The notes under the pieces were generated by a model that did not search any database, was not told where the DNA came from, and worked only from the letters and a program-made list of their open reading frames with translations. A stretch of 64,000 nt of DNA from Pseudoflavitalea sp. G-6-1-2 (GTDB lineage Bacteria > Bacteroidota > Bacteroidia > Chitinophagales > Chitinophagaceae). This document shows, piece by piece, positions 8,735-17,295 of the stretch. The translations under genes and the position numbers were made by a program. Where the stretch lies: contig NZ_JABBGB010000001.1 of NCBI RefSeq assembly GCF_012927185.1, forward strand, positions 806,001 to 870,000, read 5' to 3'. The first letter of the stretch is position 1; the number at the start of each line of letters is the position of its first letter.

Positions 8735-8742
8735 CAAAGGTA
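8735..8742 (-). promoter_or_regulatory. Candidate -7 box for the DegT gene
   Basis: TACCTTTG on the minus strand, 45 bp upstream of the start codon, matches TAnnTTTG exactly. No TTTG lies at the expected -33 distance. Confidence 0.4.
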
Positions 8743-8767
8743 TAAAAATCAATAAATAGACATACCC

Positions 8768-10312
8768 CTATTTCATTATCCAGCCAAACTGGTCGTCTTT
8801 GATCGCATCGAGCGATAGCGGCCAGTTTGTATAAGGCTTACTTTCCTTGTTCTGTTCGTCCAGCGTTGTGAGGTAAAACCTTGCAAATTTTTTATCGGGA
8901 GGAAGCGGTGCATGAAAACTTACCGAATCTCCCTGGAACAAGGTGGTCACCAGCGCCGAATTATAGAAGTTATTGTTAGGGCCGTCGATATAACAGGCGT
9001 AGATACGGAAACCCTTGATGGGCCGCGTATCGAAATCGCTCTTCTTCACTTGTATCAGCAGACCATTATTGATCACAGCAACCGCCTGCACAGTTGGTCT
9101 TGCGGGAAGCAGACTGTCCAGCCAGGGCATATCAGGAATGCGGGCCGGTTGTTTGTAATAATTTGTTCGCAGGCTGTCGTTCCATCCAAACGGATTGCTT
9201 TGGAAAGATTTGCTGCTGAAGTAAATGGCGCCCTGCACAGTGGGATATTGTCTCAGTTCGCGGATCTGACGGGGAAGCTGTGTTTTATCGCGCCACGCCG
9301 CATTGCTGCCTGCACGATAAATGCCGAGCCCAACATAGCAGTGACGACCGTAAGTATGTTTGCTCCACCAGTCGATCAGCACTTCGTAAGGAGCAGCTTT
9401 TTGCCCGAACTCCCAGTAAAGTTGAGGCGCCACATAATCTATCCATCCTTCTCTGAGCCAGAGCAGGATGTCTGCATAGAGATCGTCGTAATTGGTAACA
9501 CCTGCGCGGGTGGCGCTTCCCATCGGATCTTTATCTGCATTGCGCCATACGCCAAATGGAGAGATGCCGAATTTCACCTGCGGATTCTCATCTTTGATGG
9601 CCCTGCTCAGTTTCACAATGATGCTGTCTACATTGGCTCTTCTCCACTCATCTTTCGTAAGGCCTTTACCATATTTATTGTAGGAGCTCCAGTCGGGGAA
9701 TTCTTTACCCGGCAGGCGATAGGGATAGAAATAATCATCGAAGTGAATGGCATCTACATTGTATCTGCTTACGATATCGCGCACCACTTTCACAACAAAC
9801 TCCTGCGCTTCGCGGTTGCCCGGATCGAAGTAGCGGGTAGTACCATAAGTTACAAACCATTCGGGATGCAGTTTGGTTACATGCGTAGGCGCGATAGGAA
9901 CTTTGCCGATGCTGAATTCTGCACGATAAGGATTGCACCAGGCATGGAATTCCATTCCACGCTTATGTGCTTCTTCTATCATGAATTCGAGCGGATCATA
10001 AAAAGGCGAAGGAGGGGTGCCTTGTTTACCGGTAAGCCACTGGCTCCAGGGTTCATATTGCGAAGGATAGAATGCATCTGCTGCGGGGCGCACCTGTACC
10101 ACAACGGCATTGAGCCCATTGCGCTGGTGCATATCCAGCATACGGATGTATTCGGCTTTCTGACTTTCTGTATTGTAATTGCCGCGCGAAGGCCAGTCGA
10201 TATTATCGACCGTTGCGATCCATGCCGCTCTGAATTCTGAAGTAGGCTGCGCCTGAACGGCGTAATTGCTGAGCAGAAGGGCCAGCAGAACAACAAACAA
10301 TACTCTTTTCAT
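8768..10312 (-). CDS. GHL10 (DUF187) family glycoside hydrolase, secreted
   Basis: A 514-residue exported glycosidase-like protein of the GHL10/DUF187 family, a TIM barrel related to family 10-like hydrolases; E. coli YngK/DigH, a denuded-peptidoglycan glycosidase, belongs here. Residues 1-21 are a signal peptide ending VQAQ. The typical start EFRAAWIATVDNIDWPS follows at residues 26-42, then QVRPAADAFYPSQYEPWSQ and the HFDDYFYPY block with acidic residues of the active-site region. The C-terminal 110 residues look like a beta-sandwich accessory domain. A peptidoglycan-related role is inferred from the family. Confidence 0.88.
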   Translation of the reverse strand: MKRVLFVVLLALLLSNYAVQAQPTSEFRAAWIATVDNIDWPSRGNYNTESQKAEYIRMLDMHQRNGLNAVVVQVRPAADAFYPSQYEPWSQWLTGKQGTPPSPFYDPLEFMIEEAHKRGMEFHAWCNPYRAEFSIGKVPIAPTHVTKLHPEWFVTYGTTRYFDPGNREAQEFVVKVVRDIVSRYNVDAIHFDDYFYPYRLPGKEFPDWSSYNKYGKGLTKDEWRRANVDSIIVKLSRAIKDENPQVKFGISPFGVWRNADKDPMGSATRAGVTNYDDLYADILLWLREGWIDYVAPQLYWEFGQKAAPYEVLIDWWSKHTYGRHCYVGLGIYRAGSNAAWRDKTQLPRQIRELRQYPTVQGAIYFSSKSFQSNPFGWNDSLRTNYYKQPARIPDMPWLDSLLPARPTVQAVAVINNGLLIQVKKSDFDTRPIKGFRIYACYIDGPNNNFYNSALVTTLFQGDSVSFHAPLPPDKKFARFYLTTLDEQNKESKPYTNWPLSLDAIKDDQFGWIMK

Positions 10313-10352
10313 AATTACGGGTCCTGTGTTCGCAAAACGCCGAAATTACTGA

Positions 10353-10805
10353 TTATTCTGAGTCCCGAAGCTTATCCAGCAGCTGATTTAACGTTTTTGC
10401 CTCCTCATCGCTCAGTCGTCCGAGGATATTGTCCATCTCTTCAGTATACTCATCGAGCTTGGCCAGCACTTCCTTTCCTTTCTCAGAGATGGTAACATCT
10501 ACCAGTCTTCTGTCTGTTTTACAGATCACCTTATCTGCCAGTCCTTTTCTGATGAGGCGATCCACTATTCTGCTGGTATCGCTCATTTTATCGAGCATTC
10601 TGTTGCGGATCTGCAGGGTTGACAATGGTGTGGTAGCTCCTCTGAGAATGCGGAGGATATTGAATTGCTGGGGAGTGATGTCTTCGCGCCCAAAGATGTC
10701 TTTGAGCTTCTCCATCATCCAGTTATACGTGAAGATCAGGTTTACCATCGAACGGCGGTATTCATTTCTGAACTTCGTTTGTTGAATATCGTTATCTATA
10801 CTCAT
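10353..10805 (-). CDS. MarR family transcriptional regulator
   Basis: A 150-residue winged-helix regulator. The ATG at 10805 is preferred; the longer frame begins with TTG at 10811. The MarR core is visible: helix-rich N-terminus, ITPQQFNILRILRGATTPLS leading into the recognition helix region (MLDKMSDTSRIVDRLIRKGL), and the wing KTDRRLVDVTISEKGKEVL. Members usually repress neighbouring genes and respond to small ligands. It lies 43 bp downstream of the DinB gene on the same strand, so the two probably form an operon. Confidence 0.88.
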   Translation of the reverse strand: MSIDNDIQQTKFRNEYRRSMVNLIFTYNWMMEKLKDIFGREDITPQQFNILRILRGATTPLSTLQIRNRMLDKMSDTSRIVDRLIRKGLADKVICKTDRRLVDVTISEKGKEVLAKLDEYTEEMDNILGRLSDEEAKTLNQLLDKLRDSE

Positions 10806-10848
10806 GTTCAATGCTGAAGGGTGTTTTTGGTTGGTTGATGTATTACAA

Positions 10849-11334
10849 TCAAAAAGGCTTCATCGTTGCACGGGTTCTGCTGGTTAGTTGAAAAATATTC
10901 CAGCAATGATGGCTTTCGTGAAGCAGGAACATTTCCGTCCAGTCCGGAATGCTGAGCACACCGTAAACCGGATGGATTCCAGCACGCCGCAGGGTTGTAT
11001 CCGGCAGCGCAACAAGATGGTTGATGAGAATAAAACGTTGGGTACTGAAATCTTCGGTCACTTCTTTGAGCGACCCTTGCAGGCAATCGTTGAATGCAGC
11101 ATCGTTTTCTGCTGCGTATGGCTCAATCTCTGGCTGATCTTCCTGTTCGATCCTTTTCAGCCGATTGTAAAATACAGGCTGATAGGTTGTAAGATGCACC
11201 AGTTGTTCAAAAGCACTCCATTTATCAGGTATCACGCGGCGTCGTAGTTGCTCTTCCGACAGCCCCCTTATCAGATCATCGATCACTTCATGCTGATGTT
11301 GCAGACGACTGGTGACTGCAGTGGAAAGTGGCAT
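10849..11334 (-). CDS. DinB family protein
   Basis: A 161-residue four-helix-bundle protein of the DinB/YfiT superfamily, putative metal-dependent hydrolases or thiol transferases. The metal-ligand histidines are likely those in HQHEVIDDL (N-terminal helix), LVHLTTYQPVF and HESHHCWNIFQL near the C-terminus. The gene lies just upstream of the MarR regulator on the same strand, which suggests a small stress-response operon. The substrate is unknown. Confidence 0.8.
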   Translation of the reverse strand: MPLSTAVTSRLQHQHEVIDDLIRGLSEEQLRRRVIPDKWSAFEQLVHLTTYQPVFYNRLKRIEQEDQPEIEPYAAENDAAFNDCLQGSLKEVTEDFSTQRFILINHLVALPDTTLRRAGIHPVYGVLSIPDWTEMFLLHESHHCWNIFQLTSRTRATMKPF

Positions 11335-11416
11335 GCGACTGATTTTTGGCTCGTCAAGTTACGAACAAATCATTGGGTTCGGCAAACCTTCACATATTCT
11401 TATGACTCAACAGGCA

Positions 11417-12448
11417 CTATTCGCTCCACACTTTCGTGCCCTCACTGCAGTTGGCGCAGATGTCGATATTCTTGCGGCTCTGCAATATCTGCCTCCTGAA
11501 ATTCACATACTGCTCGTTGTGCCAGATCTCACTGAACTTTTTCCCTTTGAGATCGCCCAGTGTATGTTGTGCATCCTTATCGAAACAACAGGGCACAACC
11601 AATCCATCCCAACTGATCACCGTTGCATGCCAGAGGCGCCAGCAGTGATTACTGAGATTGTTCTTGAATTCGTATTCTCCGCTGCTGTTCTTTTTGTAGC
11701 GACTGTATTTCTCATTGGTGGGGATCAGGTTGTTGGGATCATTTTCGTAATCGTACACCTGTGCTGTTTTGAACCGCACTTCGTCCACCCCTATTTCTTT
11801 TGCCAGCTGTTTGATCTCTTCAATCTGATGTTCATTGTGTTTCACCACAAGGAATTGAAAGAACACGAAGGGCGTTTTGCTGTTCATCTCTTTCTTCCAC
11901 TTCACAATATTTCTGGCGCCTTCGAGTACTTTGTTCAGCTTTCCGCCAACACGATAACTCTGATAAGTGTCTTGTGTTGTTCCGTCGATGGAAATAATGA
12001 GCCTGTCGAGTCCGCTCTCGATGGTCTTCTTCGCATTCGCATCCGTGAGGTAATGCGCGTTGGTAGAAGTGGCGGTGTATATGCCTTTGTCCGAAGCATA
12101 CTTCACCATGTCGAGAAAAGCGGGATTGAGATAGGGCTCTCCCTGAAAATAGAACACCAGGTAAAACAGATCGGGAGCCAGCTGATCGATGGTATCACGG
12201 AAAAAATTGTTCTGCAACATGCCGGTTGGCCTCGTAAACGCCCTTAGTCCGCTCGGACATTCGGGGCACCGAAGATTGCAACTGGTGGTGGGCTCAAATG
12301 AAATGGAAATCGGAAATCCCCATTGCACGGGCTTCTTCGTCCACTTGCTGATGTAGTAGCTGCATAACACTTTCGTCGCATTGAAAGCGCGGCGGAAGGT
12401 AAGCTTCGATAACAGATTTTTACTATCGTTCCAGTTAATTGAAGGCAT
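11417..12448 (-). CDS. Radical SAM / SPASM domain protein
   Basis: A 343-residue radical SAM enzyme. The [4Fe-4S] motif is C57-x3-C61-x2-C64 within TTSCNLRCPECPSG. A TIM-barrel middle follows, then a C-terminal SPASM-like region with cysteines in NHCWRLW, VVPCCFDKDAQ and DICANCSEG that bind auxiliary clusters. Its layout, with the cofactor motif followed by the SPASM signature around WDGLVVPCCFD, matches proteins that modify peptides or lipids and also many orphan enzymes. No peptide precursor gene was recognised next to it. It is divergent from the GH25 gene. Confidence 0.85.
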   Translation of the reverse strand: MPSINWNDSKNLLSKLTFRRAFNATKVLCSYYISKWTKKPVQWGFPISISFEPTTSCNLRCPECPSGLRAFTRPTGMLQNNFFRDTIDQLAPDLFYLVFYFQGEPYLNPAFLDMVKYASDKGIYTATSTNAHYLTDANAKKTIESGLDRLIISIDGTTQDTYQSYRVGGKLNKVLEGARNIVKWKKEMNSKTPFVFFQFLVVKHNEHQIEEIKQLAKEIGVDEVRFKTAQVYDYENDPNNLIPTNEKYSRYKKNSSGEYEFKNNLSNHCWRLWHATVISWDGLVVPCCFDKDAQHTLGDLKGKKFSEIWHNEQYVNFRRQILQSRKNIDICANCSEGTKVWSE

Positions 12449-12578
12449 TGGAACTATAAAATTAAGGGTATGCCTTTAACAGGCAATGAATTGACCCCAT
12501 GAACGTTTAAAGTTGGCGGATTGTTCGCCTTTTGGGAACATTTATCCATTTGCATTCTTACGGTAAGGTGCACTCCTA

Positions 12579-12586
12579 TATATTTG
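12579..12586 (+). promoter_or_regulatory. Candidate -7 box for GH25 gene
   Basis: TATATTTG matches TAnnTTTG. Transcription would begin near 12590-12594, that is between the two candidate ATGs (12588 and 12597), which favours the second and predicts an almost leaderless mRNA. No TTTG lies at the expected -33 spacing. Confidence 0.45.
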
Positions 12587-12596
12587 TATGCACATT

Positions 12597-13370
12597 ATGG
12601 CTAAGGCGAATAAAAGAAATATCGGTTGGAAGATTCTGATGGGTGCAGTTTTTCTCGGACTGCTGGTGATGGCAGGCTTCCGCCTGTATGAATGGTGGAT
12701 CGAAAGACAGGCGCATTTTGTTCGGTACGAAGCCTTCGGCATCGAAGTACCCACCAATTACGAGATCCATGGCATCGATGTTTCCAAGTATCAGGAAGCC
12801 ATCGACTGGGAAAGCGTAAAGGGCATGAATGTAGAAGGCATCAAACTCCATTTCGCCTTCATCAAAGCCACCGAAGGCAACGGAAATGAAGACCGCTACT
12901 TCAAACGCAACTGGAAAAAAATAAAAGATGCCGGCATGGTGCGCGGCGCTTATCACTTCTTCATCGCCAGTAAAAGCGGCAAAACACAGGCCGAGAATTT
13001 CATCTCCTCCGTAGAACTTCAGCCCGGCGATCTCCCGCCCGTACTCGATGTTGAACAAACCAACGGACAGAAAAGCGACAAGATCCGCCAGCGTGTTCAG
13101 GAATGGCTTACCACTGTTGAGAACTATTACGGCGTAAAGCCCATCATCTATACCAACGTAGATTTCTACAAACAGATACTGAAAGACGACTTCGATCATT
13201 ACCCCCTCTGGGTGGCCCACTATCTTCAGAAAGAAAAGCCGCGGATCTACCGCGACTGGCATTTCTGGCAATACAGCGAGCAGGGCCGCGTGAATGGCAT
13301 CCTCAGCAAAACAGACTTCAATGTATTCAATGGAGATTCTACCGACTTCAAAGGATTGCTGATCAACTGA
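12597..13370 (+). CDS. Glycoside hydrolase family 25 lysozyme, membrane-anchored
   Basis: A 257-residue protein with one N-terminal transmembrane helix (about residues 10-28) and a periplasmic GH25 catalytic domain, a muramidase that cleaves the MurNAc-GlcNAc bond of peptidoglycan. Diagnostic GH25 blocks are HGIDVSKYQEAIDWE, FAFIKATEGN, RGAYHFF and LPPVLDVEQ, the last holding the catalytic Asp-x-Glu; YPLWVAHY and WQYSEQGRVNGI near the end are also typical. ATG 12597 is chosen over 12588 because of the -7 box position. It may act in cell-wall turnover. Confidence 0.9.
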   Translation: MAKANKRNIGWKILMGAVFLGLLVMAGFRLYEWWIERQAHFVRYEAFGIEVPTNYEIHGIDVSKYQEAIDWESVKGMNVEGIKLHFAFIKATEGNGNEDRYFKRNWKKIKDAGMVRGAYHFFIASKSGKTQAENFISSVELQPGDLPPVLDVEQTNGQKSDKIRQRVQEWLTTVENYYGVKPIIYTNVDFYKQILKDDFDHYPLWVAHYLQKEKPRIYRDWHFWQYSEQGRVNGILSKTDFNVFNGDSTDFKGLLIN

Positions 13371-13381
13371 TGCATATCCCT

Positions 13382-13423
13382 TAAAAAAAGATGCACCGGC
13401 CACCTTTATCAGGTACCAGTGCA
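13382..13423 (-). terminator. Intrinsic terminator of the SnoaL-like gene
   Basis: Stem TGCAC (13392-13396)/GTGCA (13419-13423) with inner ACCT/AGGT pairing. On the minus strand it is followed by a T-run (complement of 13383-13389). Confidence 0.6.
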
Positions 13424-13465
13424 ACTATTAAAAATGCGTTTTGCAATATCAGTTGTGCGGATGCA

Positions 13466-13903
13466 TTAACTGCTGTGATCTGCCACAATCACCCATTCTT
13501 TATTGATCTTGCGGATCAGCAGATTGAAGTGACCGCTCATATCGCCATCCTTCTTTTCTTTCAGTTCCCATTTGCCTACCACAAAATAGTACTCAGGACT
13601 TACCCGCGTGAAACGGATGAACGTGAAAGTGAGCTTGCCCATCGAGTCTACATTGCCGTTGCCGTATCCTTTCTTATAATTTTCGAGTGTGTTCTTGTAT
13701 CCGTAGGTAACGCCGCTCTTTCCCACGAACATGAGGGAGTCGTTGTTCCAGTAACCTTTCATGAATCCTTCGAGGTCGCCGCGGTTCCAGGCAGCATTTT
13801 GTTTGGCCAGAATTTCGCGGATGGCTTTTTCATCGGCAGACTGTGCTTTTGCAACAACAGGACTAAGGCAGGCAATCAGTAAAATCAGCAGAAGCGATCT
13901 CAT
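13466..13903 (-). CDS. Secreted NTF2-like (SnoaL/DUF4440) protein
   Basis: A 145-residue exported protein: signal peptide 1-21 (ending AKAQ), then a compact NTF2-like cone domain. The family-typical start AIREILAKQNAAWNRGDLEGFMKGYW is followed by beta strands ending in LLIRKINKEWVIVADHSS. Such domains bind small molecules or act as simple isomerases/hydrolases. It is the last gene on the minus arm of the sugar-oxidation island, 30 bp after the small dehydrogenase subunit, so it may be co-transcribed. Its role there is unknown. Confidence 0.75.
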   Translation of the reverse strand: MRSLLLILLIACLSPVVAKAQSADEKAIREILAKQNAAWNRGDLEGFMKGYWNNDSLMFVGKSGVTYGYKNTLENYKKGYGNGNVDSMGKLTFTFIRFTRVSPEYYFVVGKWELKEKKDGDMSGHFNLLIRKINKEWVIVADHSS

Positions 13904-13933
13904 AATGTGTTGTGTTTTTACAAATATCCGTAT

Positions 13934-14587
13934 TTAAGCAAACGCTCTGTCTCCTTTTTTATAGGGGAGGTTGCCATCGTAATGGCCGGGAACTTCTTCG
14001 TACCGCAGAGCTTTTGTTGCGCCGTACTCCGACGTAAAATAACCCAGCATGGTTAGCTGCTTCATCATCATAAAGTAGTGGGTAGCCTGTCCTTTTGCTT
14101 TGGATTTTTCGTACTTGCTCATATCATTGTCAATAGTGGTCAGCAGCTCATTGCGCTGCACTGGCGTGAGCGCCATAAATCCCGCTTTGTATTTTTTAGT
14201 GCTGGCGTCTTCGATCTTCTTCATGCCATCACGGAAGATCTTCTGATCAACAGGTTTGTAAGAGTCGGTTACCATCACCGCCATGAAAACACCTACCTCA
14301 GCAGCTTTGGCGCCTGGCGTATCTGTTGTTGGAATGATGATCTCAGACACTTCATTCAGATAAGCAATCTCTTCCTGCGTAAAGAGCTTTCCGGTATATT
14401 CCAGTTTCTTTGGAGGTGTATCTTTTTTTACCTCAGTGTTTTTGTTTTTGGAATCCTTCGCTGCGAGTTTCTTCTTTTCCTCTTCTTCCCTGCTGTTGAG
14501 TTTGCAACCACTGAGGAAGAACTCTGCACCAATCACAGCAGTTCCAAGCAATATGGCAACTTTTGAAACGGCATCTCTTCTGTTCAT
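13934..14587 (-). CDS. Gluconate 2-dehydrogenase subunit 3 family protein (LacC-like)
   Basis: A 217-residue small subunit of a membrane-bound GMC-type sugar dehydrogenase. The frame extends to 14752, but the start is ATG 14587, 23 bp after the GMC gene. This gives a Tat-like signal (MNRRDAVSKVAILLG) with a lipobox LSGC and lipidated C28. A charged, lysine-rich linker (residues 33-60) precedes the helical subunit-3 domain (LFTQEEIAYLNEVSEIIIPTT onward). In known systems this subunit escorts the folded flavoprotein through the Tat pathway and tethers it. Pairing with the upstream GMC oxidoreductase is strongly implied by the order. Confidence 0.85.
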   Translation of the reverse strand: MNRRDAVSKVAILLGTAVIGAEFFLSGCKLNSREEEEKKKLAAKDSKNKNTEVKKDTPPKKLEYTGKLFTQEEIAYLNEVSEIIIPTTDTPGAKAAEVGVFMAVMVTDSYKPVDQKIFRDGMKKIEDASTKKYKAGFMALTPVQRNELLTTIDNDMSKYEKSKAKGQATHYFMMMKQLTMLGYFTSEYGATKALRYEEVPGHYDGNLPYKKGDRAFA

Positions 14588-14610
14588 ATGAATTGATTTG
14601 ATGGTGAGGT

Positions 14611-16290
14611 TTAGAGGTTTCCTTTTTTCAGTTCTTCTACTGCAAAGTTCACTGCTCTTGCTGTGAGCGCCATGTAGGTGAGCGATGGATTCACACATGC
14701 GCCGGAGGTCATGCAGGCGCCATCGGTTACAAATACATTCTTGCAATCCCACACCTGATTGTTGCCGTTGAGCACAGATGTTTTAGCGCTTTTTCCCATG
14801 CGTGCTGTTCCCATTTCGTGAATGCCCATGCCGAAGTCATAACCATTGTCGCTGGCTTTGGCATCTTTTACGCCGGCATTGGTGAGCATTTCAACGGCAT
14901 CATTCATCATGTCTTTGCGCATCTTCTTCTCGTTCTCTTTGATCTCACAGTTCATATCAAGTACGGGCAGCCCCCACTTGTCTTTTACCTTATTATTGAG
15001 CGTGATCCTATTCTCGTGGTAAGGAAGAATTTCTCCGAAGCCCGTGATTCCGATGCTCCATTCACCTGGCTCCTGCAGTGTTTCTTTGAGATTAACGCCG
15101 ATGCCGAGTTCTGCTACGTTGCGGCTCCAGCCCTGACGGCCTGCACCACCCTGATAGCCGAATCCACGAAGATAGTTGCGCTTTTCGTCGGAAAGGTTTC
15201 TGTATCGCGGAATGTAAATGCCGTTAGGCCTTCTTCCGAAATAGTATTTGTCTTCATACCCTTCTACTTTACCACTTGCCCCGCAACGGAAGTGATGGTC
15301 CATTACGTTGTGGCCAAGTTCGCCGCTGCTGCTGCCCAATCCGCCTGGCCAGATATCGGTGGCAGAATTGAAGAGCACCCAGGTGCTGTTGAATGCAGAG
15401 GCACAGAGGAAAACTAGCTTCGATTTGAATTCGATGGTCTGATTGGTTTCGGTATCCAGCACTTCAACACCTTTCGCTTTCTTCGAATCTTTATCGTACA
15501 ACACTTTAGTAACAAGGCTGAAAGGACGAAGTGTAAGATTGCCTGTGGCCACCGCCGCAGGCAGCGTACTGCTCTGTGTGCTGAAATACCCGCCGAACGG
15601 ACATCCCAGCCAACACTTGTTGCGGTACTGGCAATTGGTTCTTCCGGGAAGCGGTTTGGTGATATTGGCCACACGGCCGATGATCATCTGTCGTTTATTG
15701 TCGTAATGTTTTTTGATGCGCGCTGCTACATCTTTCTCCACCACGTTCATGTCCATGGGTGGAAGAAACTGTCCGTCGGGCAATTGTGGAAGCCCTTCGA
15801 GACTGCCGCTGATGCCTGCAAATTTTTCCACATAATCGTACCATGGCGCAATCTCGTTGTAACGGATCGGCCAGTCGACACCATGACCGTCTTTTGCATT
15901 GGCTTCAAAATCGAGATCGCTCCAGCGATAACTTTGCCGTCCCCACATGAGTGAGCGGCCACCCACGTGATATCCACGGAACCAATCGAAACGTTTTGTT
16001 TCTGTATACGGACAATCCTTCTCATTCGCCCAGTAGCTGAGATTGATCTCGTTGAGCGGATAATCTCTTTTGAGTACCGGATAATCGTTGATCATCTGCT
16101 GCGTTCGGCCACCACGATGAGGGAACTCCCAAATGGGTTTGGTAGCATTCTCATAATCTTTCACGTGTTTGATATCGCGGCCTCTTTCGAGCAACAGAAC
16201 TTTCAGACCTTTTTCAGTGAGTTCCTTGGCGGCCCATCCGCCGCTGATTCCGGAACCAACCACTATGGCATCATAAATATTGTCGGGCAT
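14611..16290 (-). CDS. GMC family oxidoreductase, probable glucoside 3-dehydrogenase large subunit
   Basis: A 559-residue flavoprotein that oxidises sugar hydroxyls to ketones. FAD binding is shown by VGSGISGG (11-18) and by GYHVGGRSLMWGRQ (107-120). The catalytic pair is H491 in IHEMGTARMG and N534 in CVNPSLTYMALTARA. Cysteines C220-x5-C226-x3-C230 have the spacing expected for an Fe-S cluster as in bacterial FAD-dependent glucose dehydrogenases. It has no signal peptide of its own and probably rides with the Tat-exported subunit encoded next. With the cytochrome c at 19547 it would form a LacABC-like glucoside 3-dehydrogenase; the substrate is inferred from the neighbouring DUF1080 and isomerase genes. 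Confidence 0.85.
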   Translation of the reverse strand: MPDNIYDAIVVGSGISGGWAAKELTEKGLKVLLLERGRDIKHVKDYENATKPIWEFPHRGGRTQQMINDYPVLKRDYPLNEINLSYWANEKDCPYTETKRFDWFRGYHVGGRSLMWGRQSYRWSDLDFEANAKDGHGVDWPIRYNEIAPWYDYVEKFAGISGSLEGLPQLPDGQFLPPMDMNVVEKDVAARIKKHYDNKRQMIIGRVANITKPLPGRTNCQYRNKCWLGCPFGGYFSTQSSTLPAAVATGNLTLRPFSLVTKVLYDKDSKKAKGVEVLDTETNQTIEFKSKLVFLCASAFNSTWVLFNSATDIWPGGLGSSSGELGHNVMDHHFRCGASGKVEGYEDKYYFGRRPNGIYIPRYRNLSDEKRNYLRGFGYQGGAGRQGWSRNVAELGIGVNLKETLQEPGEWSIGITGFGEILPYHENRITLNNKVKDKWGLPVLDMNCEIKENEKKMRKDMMNDAVEMLTNAGVKDAKASDNGYDFGMGIHEMGTARMGKSAKTSVLNGNNQVWDCKNVFVTDGACMTSGACVNPSLTYMALTARAVNFAVEELKKGNL

Positions 16291-16342
16291 GCGGGATCGT
16301 TTGATAATGTGGAAAAAATATGTTGATAACCGTTAGACGAAC

Positions 16343-17230
16343 TTAGATATCACAGATCTGAACAGCTTTCTGCAATGCAGCAAGTTTTTCAGTATTGTCT
16401 TTTGAGGACGGAATGAATTCCTGCGCCACATAACCGGTGAAACCTGTATCCACAATAGCTTTCATGATGGCAGGATAATACAGCTCCTGTTTCTCGTCTA
16501 TCTCATGCCTTCCCGGAACACCGGCAGTATGATAATGCGCGATGTACTGATGATTGTCGCGGATAGTGCGTATAACATCTCCTTCGTCGATCTGCATATG
16601 ATAGATATCGTAGAGCAGTTTGAAATTGGGCGAGCCGATCCGCTTCGCCAGCTCAACACCCCAGGGCGTTTTGTCGCACTGATAATCTTTGTGATCGATC
16701 TTGCTGTTGAGCAGTTCCATCACTAAAGTAACATTGTGTTTTTCGGCAAGGCCGATCACCTGTTTGAGACCACTAACACAATTGTTCCATCCGGTTTCAT
16801 CATCCTTTCCTCTTCGGTTGCCGCTGAAGCAGATGAGGTTTTTGTAGCCGGCTTTAGCTACAAGCGGAATCATCTCCGTATAGTTTTTGATGAGAGTGGC
16901 ATGAAACTGAGTATCGTTCCAACCATCCACCAGATTGATCTCTGCGCCATTGCACATGGAAGAATAGAGGCCATGCTTTTGCAATATGGGCCAGTCTTTC
17001 GGGCCAACGAGATCGATGGCCTTGATACCCATCGGTTTTACAGCTGCACAAAAATCTTCTAACGGAACAGAGCCGAAGCACCACCGGCAAACAGAGTGAT
17101 TAACTTTTCCTTTCAATGAATAATGATTGTCTGATGAAGAAGTGAATGAGGAGAGCATACCAGCAGTGCTGACAGCAGCAGTACCTGCAACAATATTTTT
17201 GATGGCAAGCCTTCGTGTGTGTTTTCCCAT
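16343..17230 (-). CDS. Sugar phosphate isomerase/epimerase, hydroxypyruvate isomerase-like, Tat-exported
   Basis: A 295-residue TIM barrel of the xylose-isomerase-like superfamily (AP_endonuc_2). The ATG at 17230 begins a Tat-like signal (KHTRRLAIKNIVAGTAAVSTAGML), so it acts in the periplasm. The remaining sequence resembles hydroxypyruvate isomerases (VNHSVCRWCFGSVPLEDFC). Metal-site candidates are the acids and histidines in VMELLNSKIDH, YDIYHMQIDEGD, HYHTAGVPGRHE and VAQEFIPS. In 3-keto-sugar pathways related barrels epimerise or cleave keto-glycosides; that role is inference. It is 52 bp upstream of the GMC gene on the same strand and divergent from the Gfo/Idh/MocA gene. Confidence 0.8.
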   Translation of the reverse strand: MGKHTRRLAIKNIVAGTAAVSTAGMLSSFTSSSDNHYSLKGKVNHSVCRWCFGSVPLEDFCAAVKPMGIKAIDLVGPKDWPILQKHGLYSSMCNGAEINLVDGWNDTQFHATLIKNYTEMIPLVAKAGYKNLICFSGNRRGKDDETGWNNCVSGLKQVIGLAEKHNVTLVMELLNSKIDHKDYQCDKTPWGVELAKRIGSPNFKLLYDIYHMQIDEGDVIRTIRDNHQYIAHYHTAGVPGRHEIDEKQELYYPAIMKAIVDTGFTGYVAQEFIPSSKDNTEKLAALQKAVQICDI

Positions 17231-17295
17231 ACTTAGTGTCGTTGGAACACCAAAATACAAAATGTTGGTTTATCTTTCGGCCATCAAACGTTTGC
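17231..17295. promoter_or_regulatory. Divergent control region of the sugar-oxidation island
   Basis: This 65-bp spacer separates the two arms and must contain or abut both promoters. On the plus strand TATCTTTC (17271-17278) differs from TAnnTTTG by one base and lies 18 bp from the ATG. No exact -7 box was found for the minus arm. Confidence 0.4.

Noticed and set aside
8912-10240. Long antisense frame opposite the GHL10 gene
   Set aside because: Codon-usage shadow of the real gene on the minus strand, with no recognisable motif or signal peptide; similar frames oppose rpoN, pcrA and uvrB.
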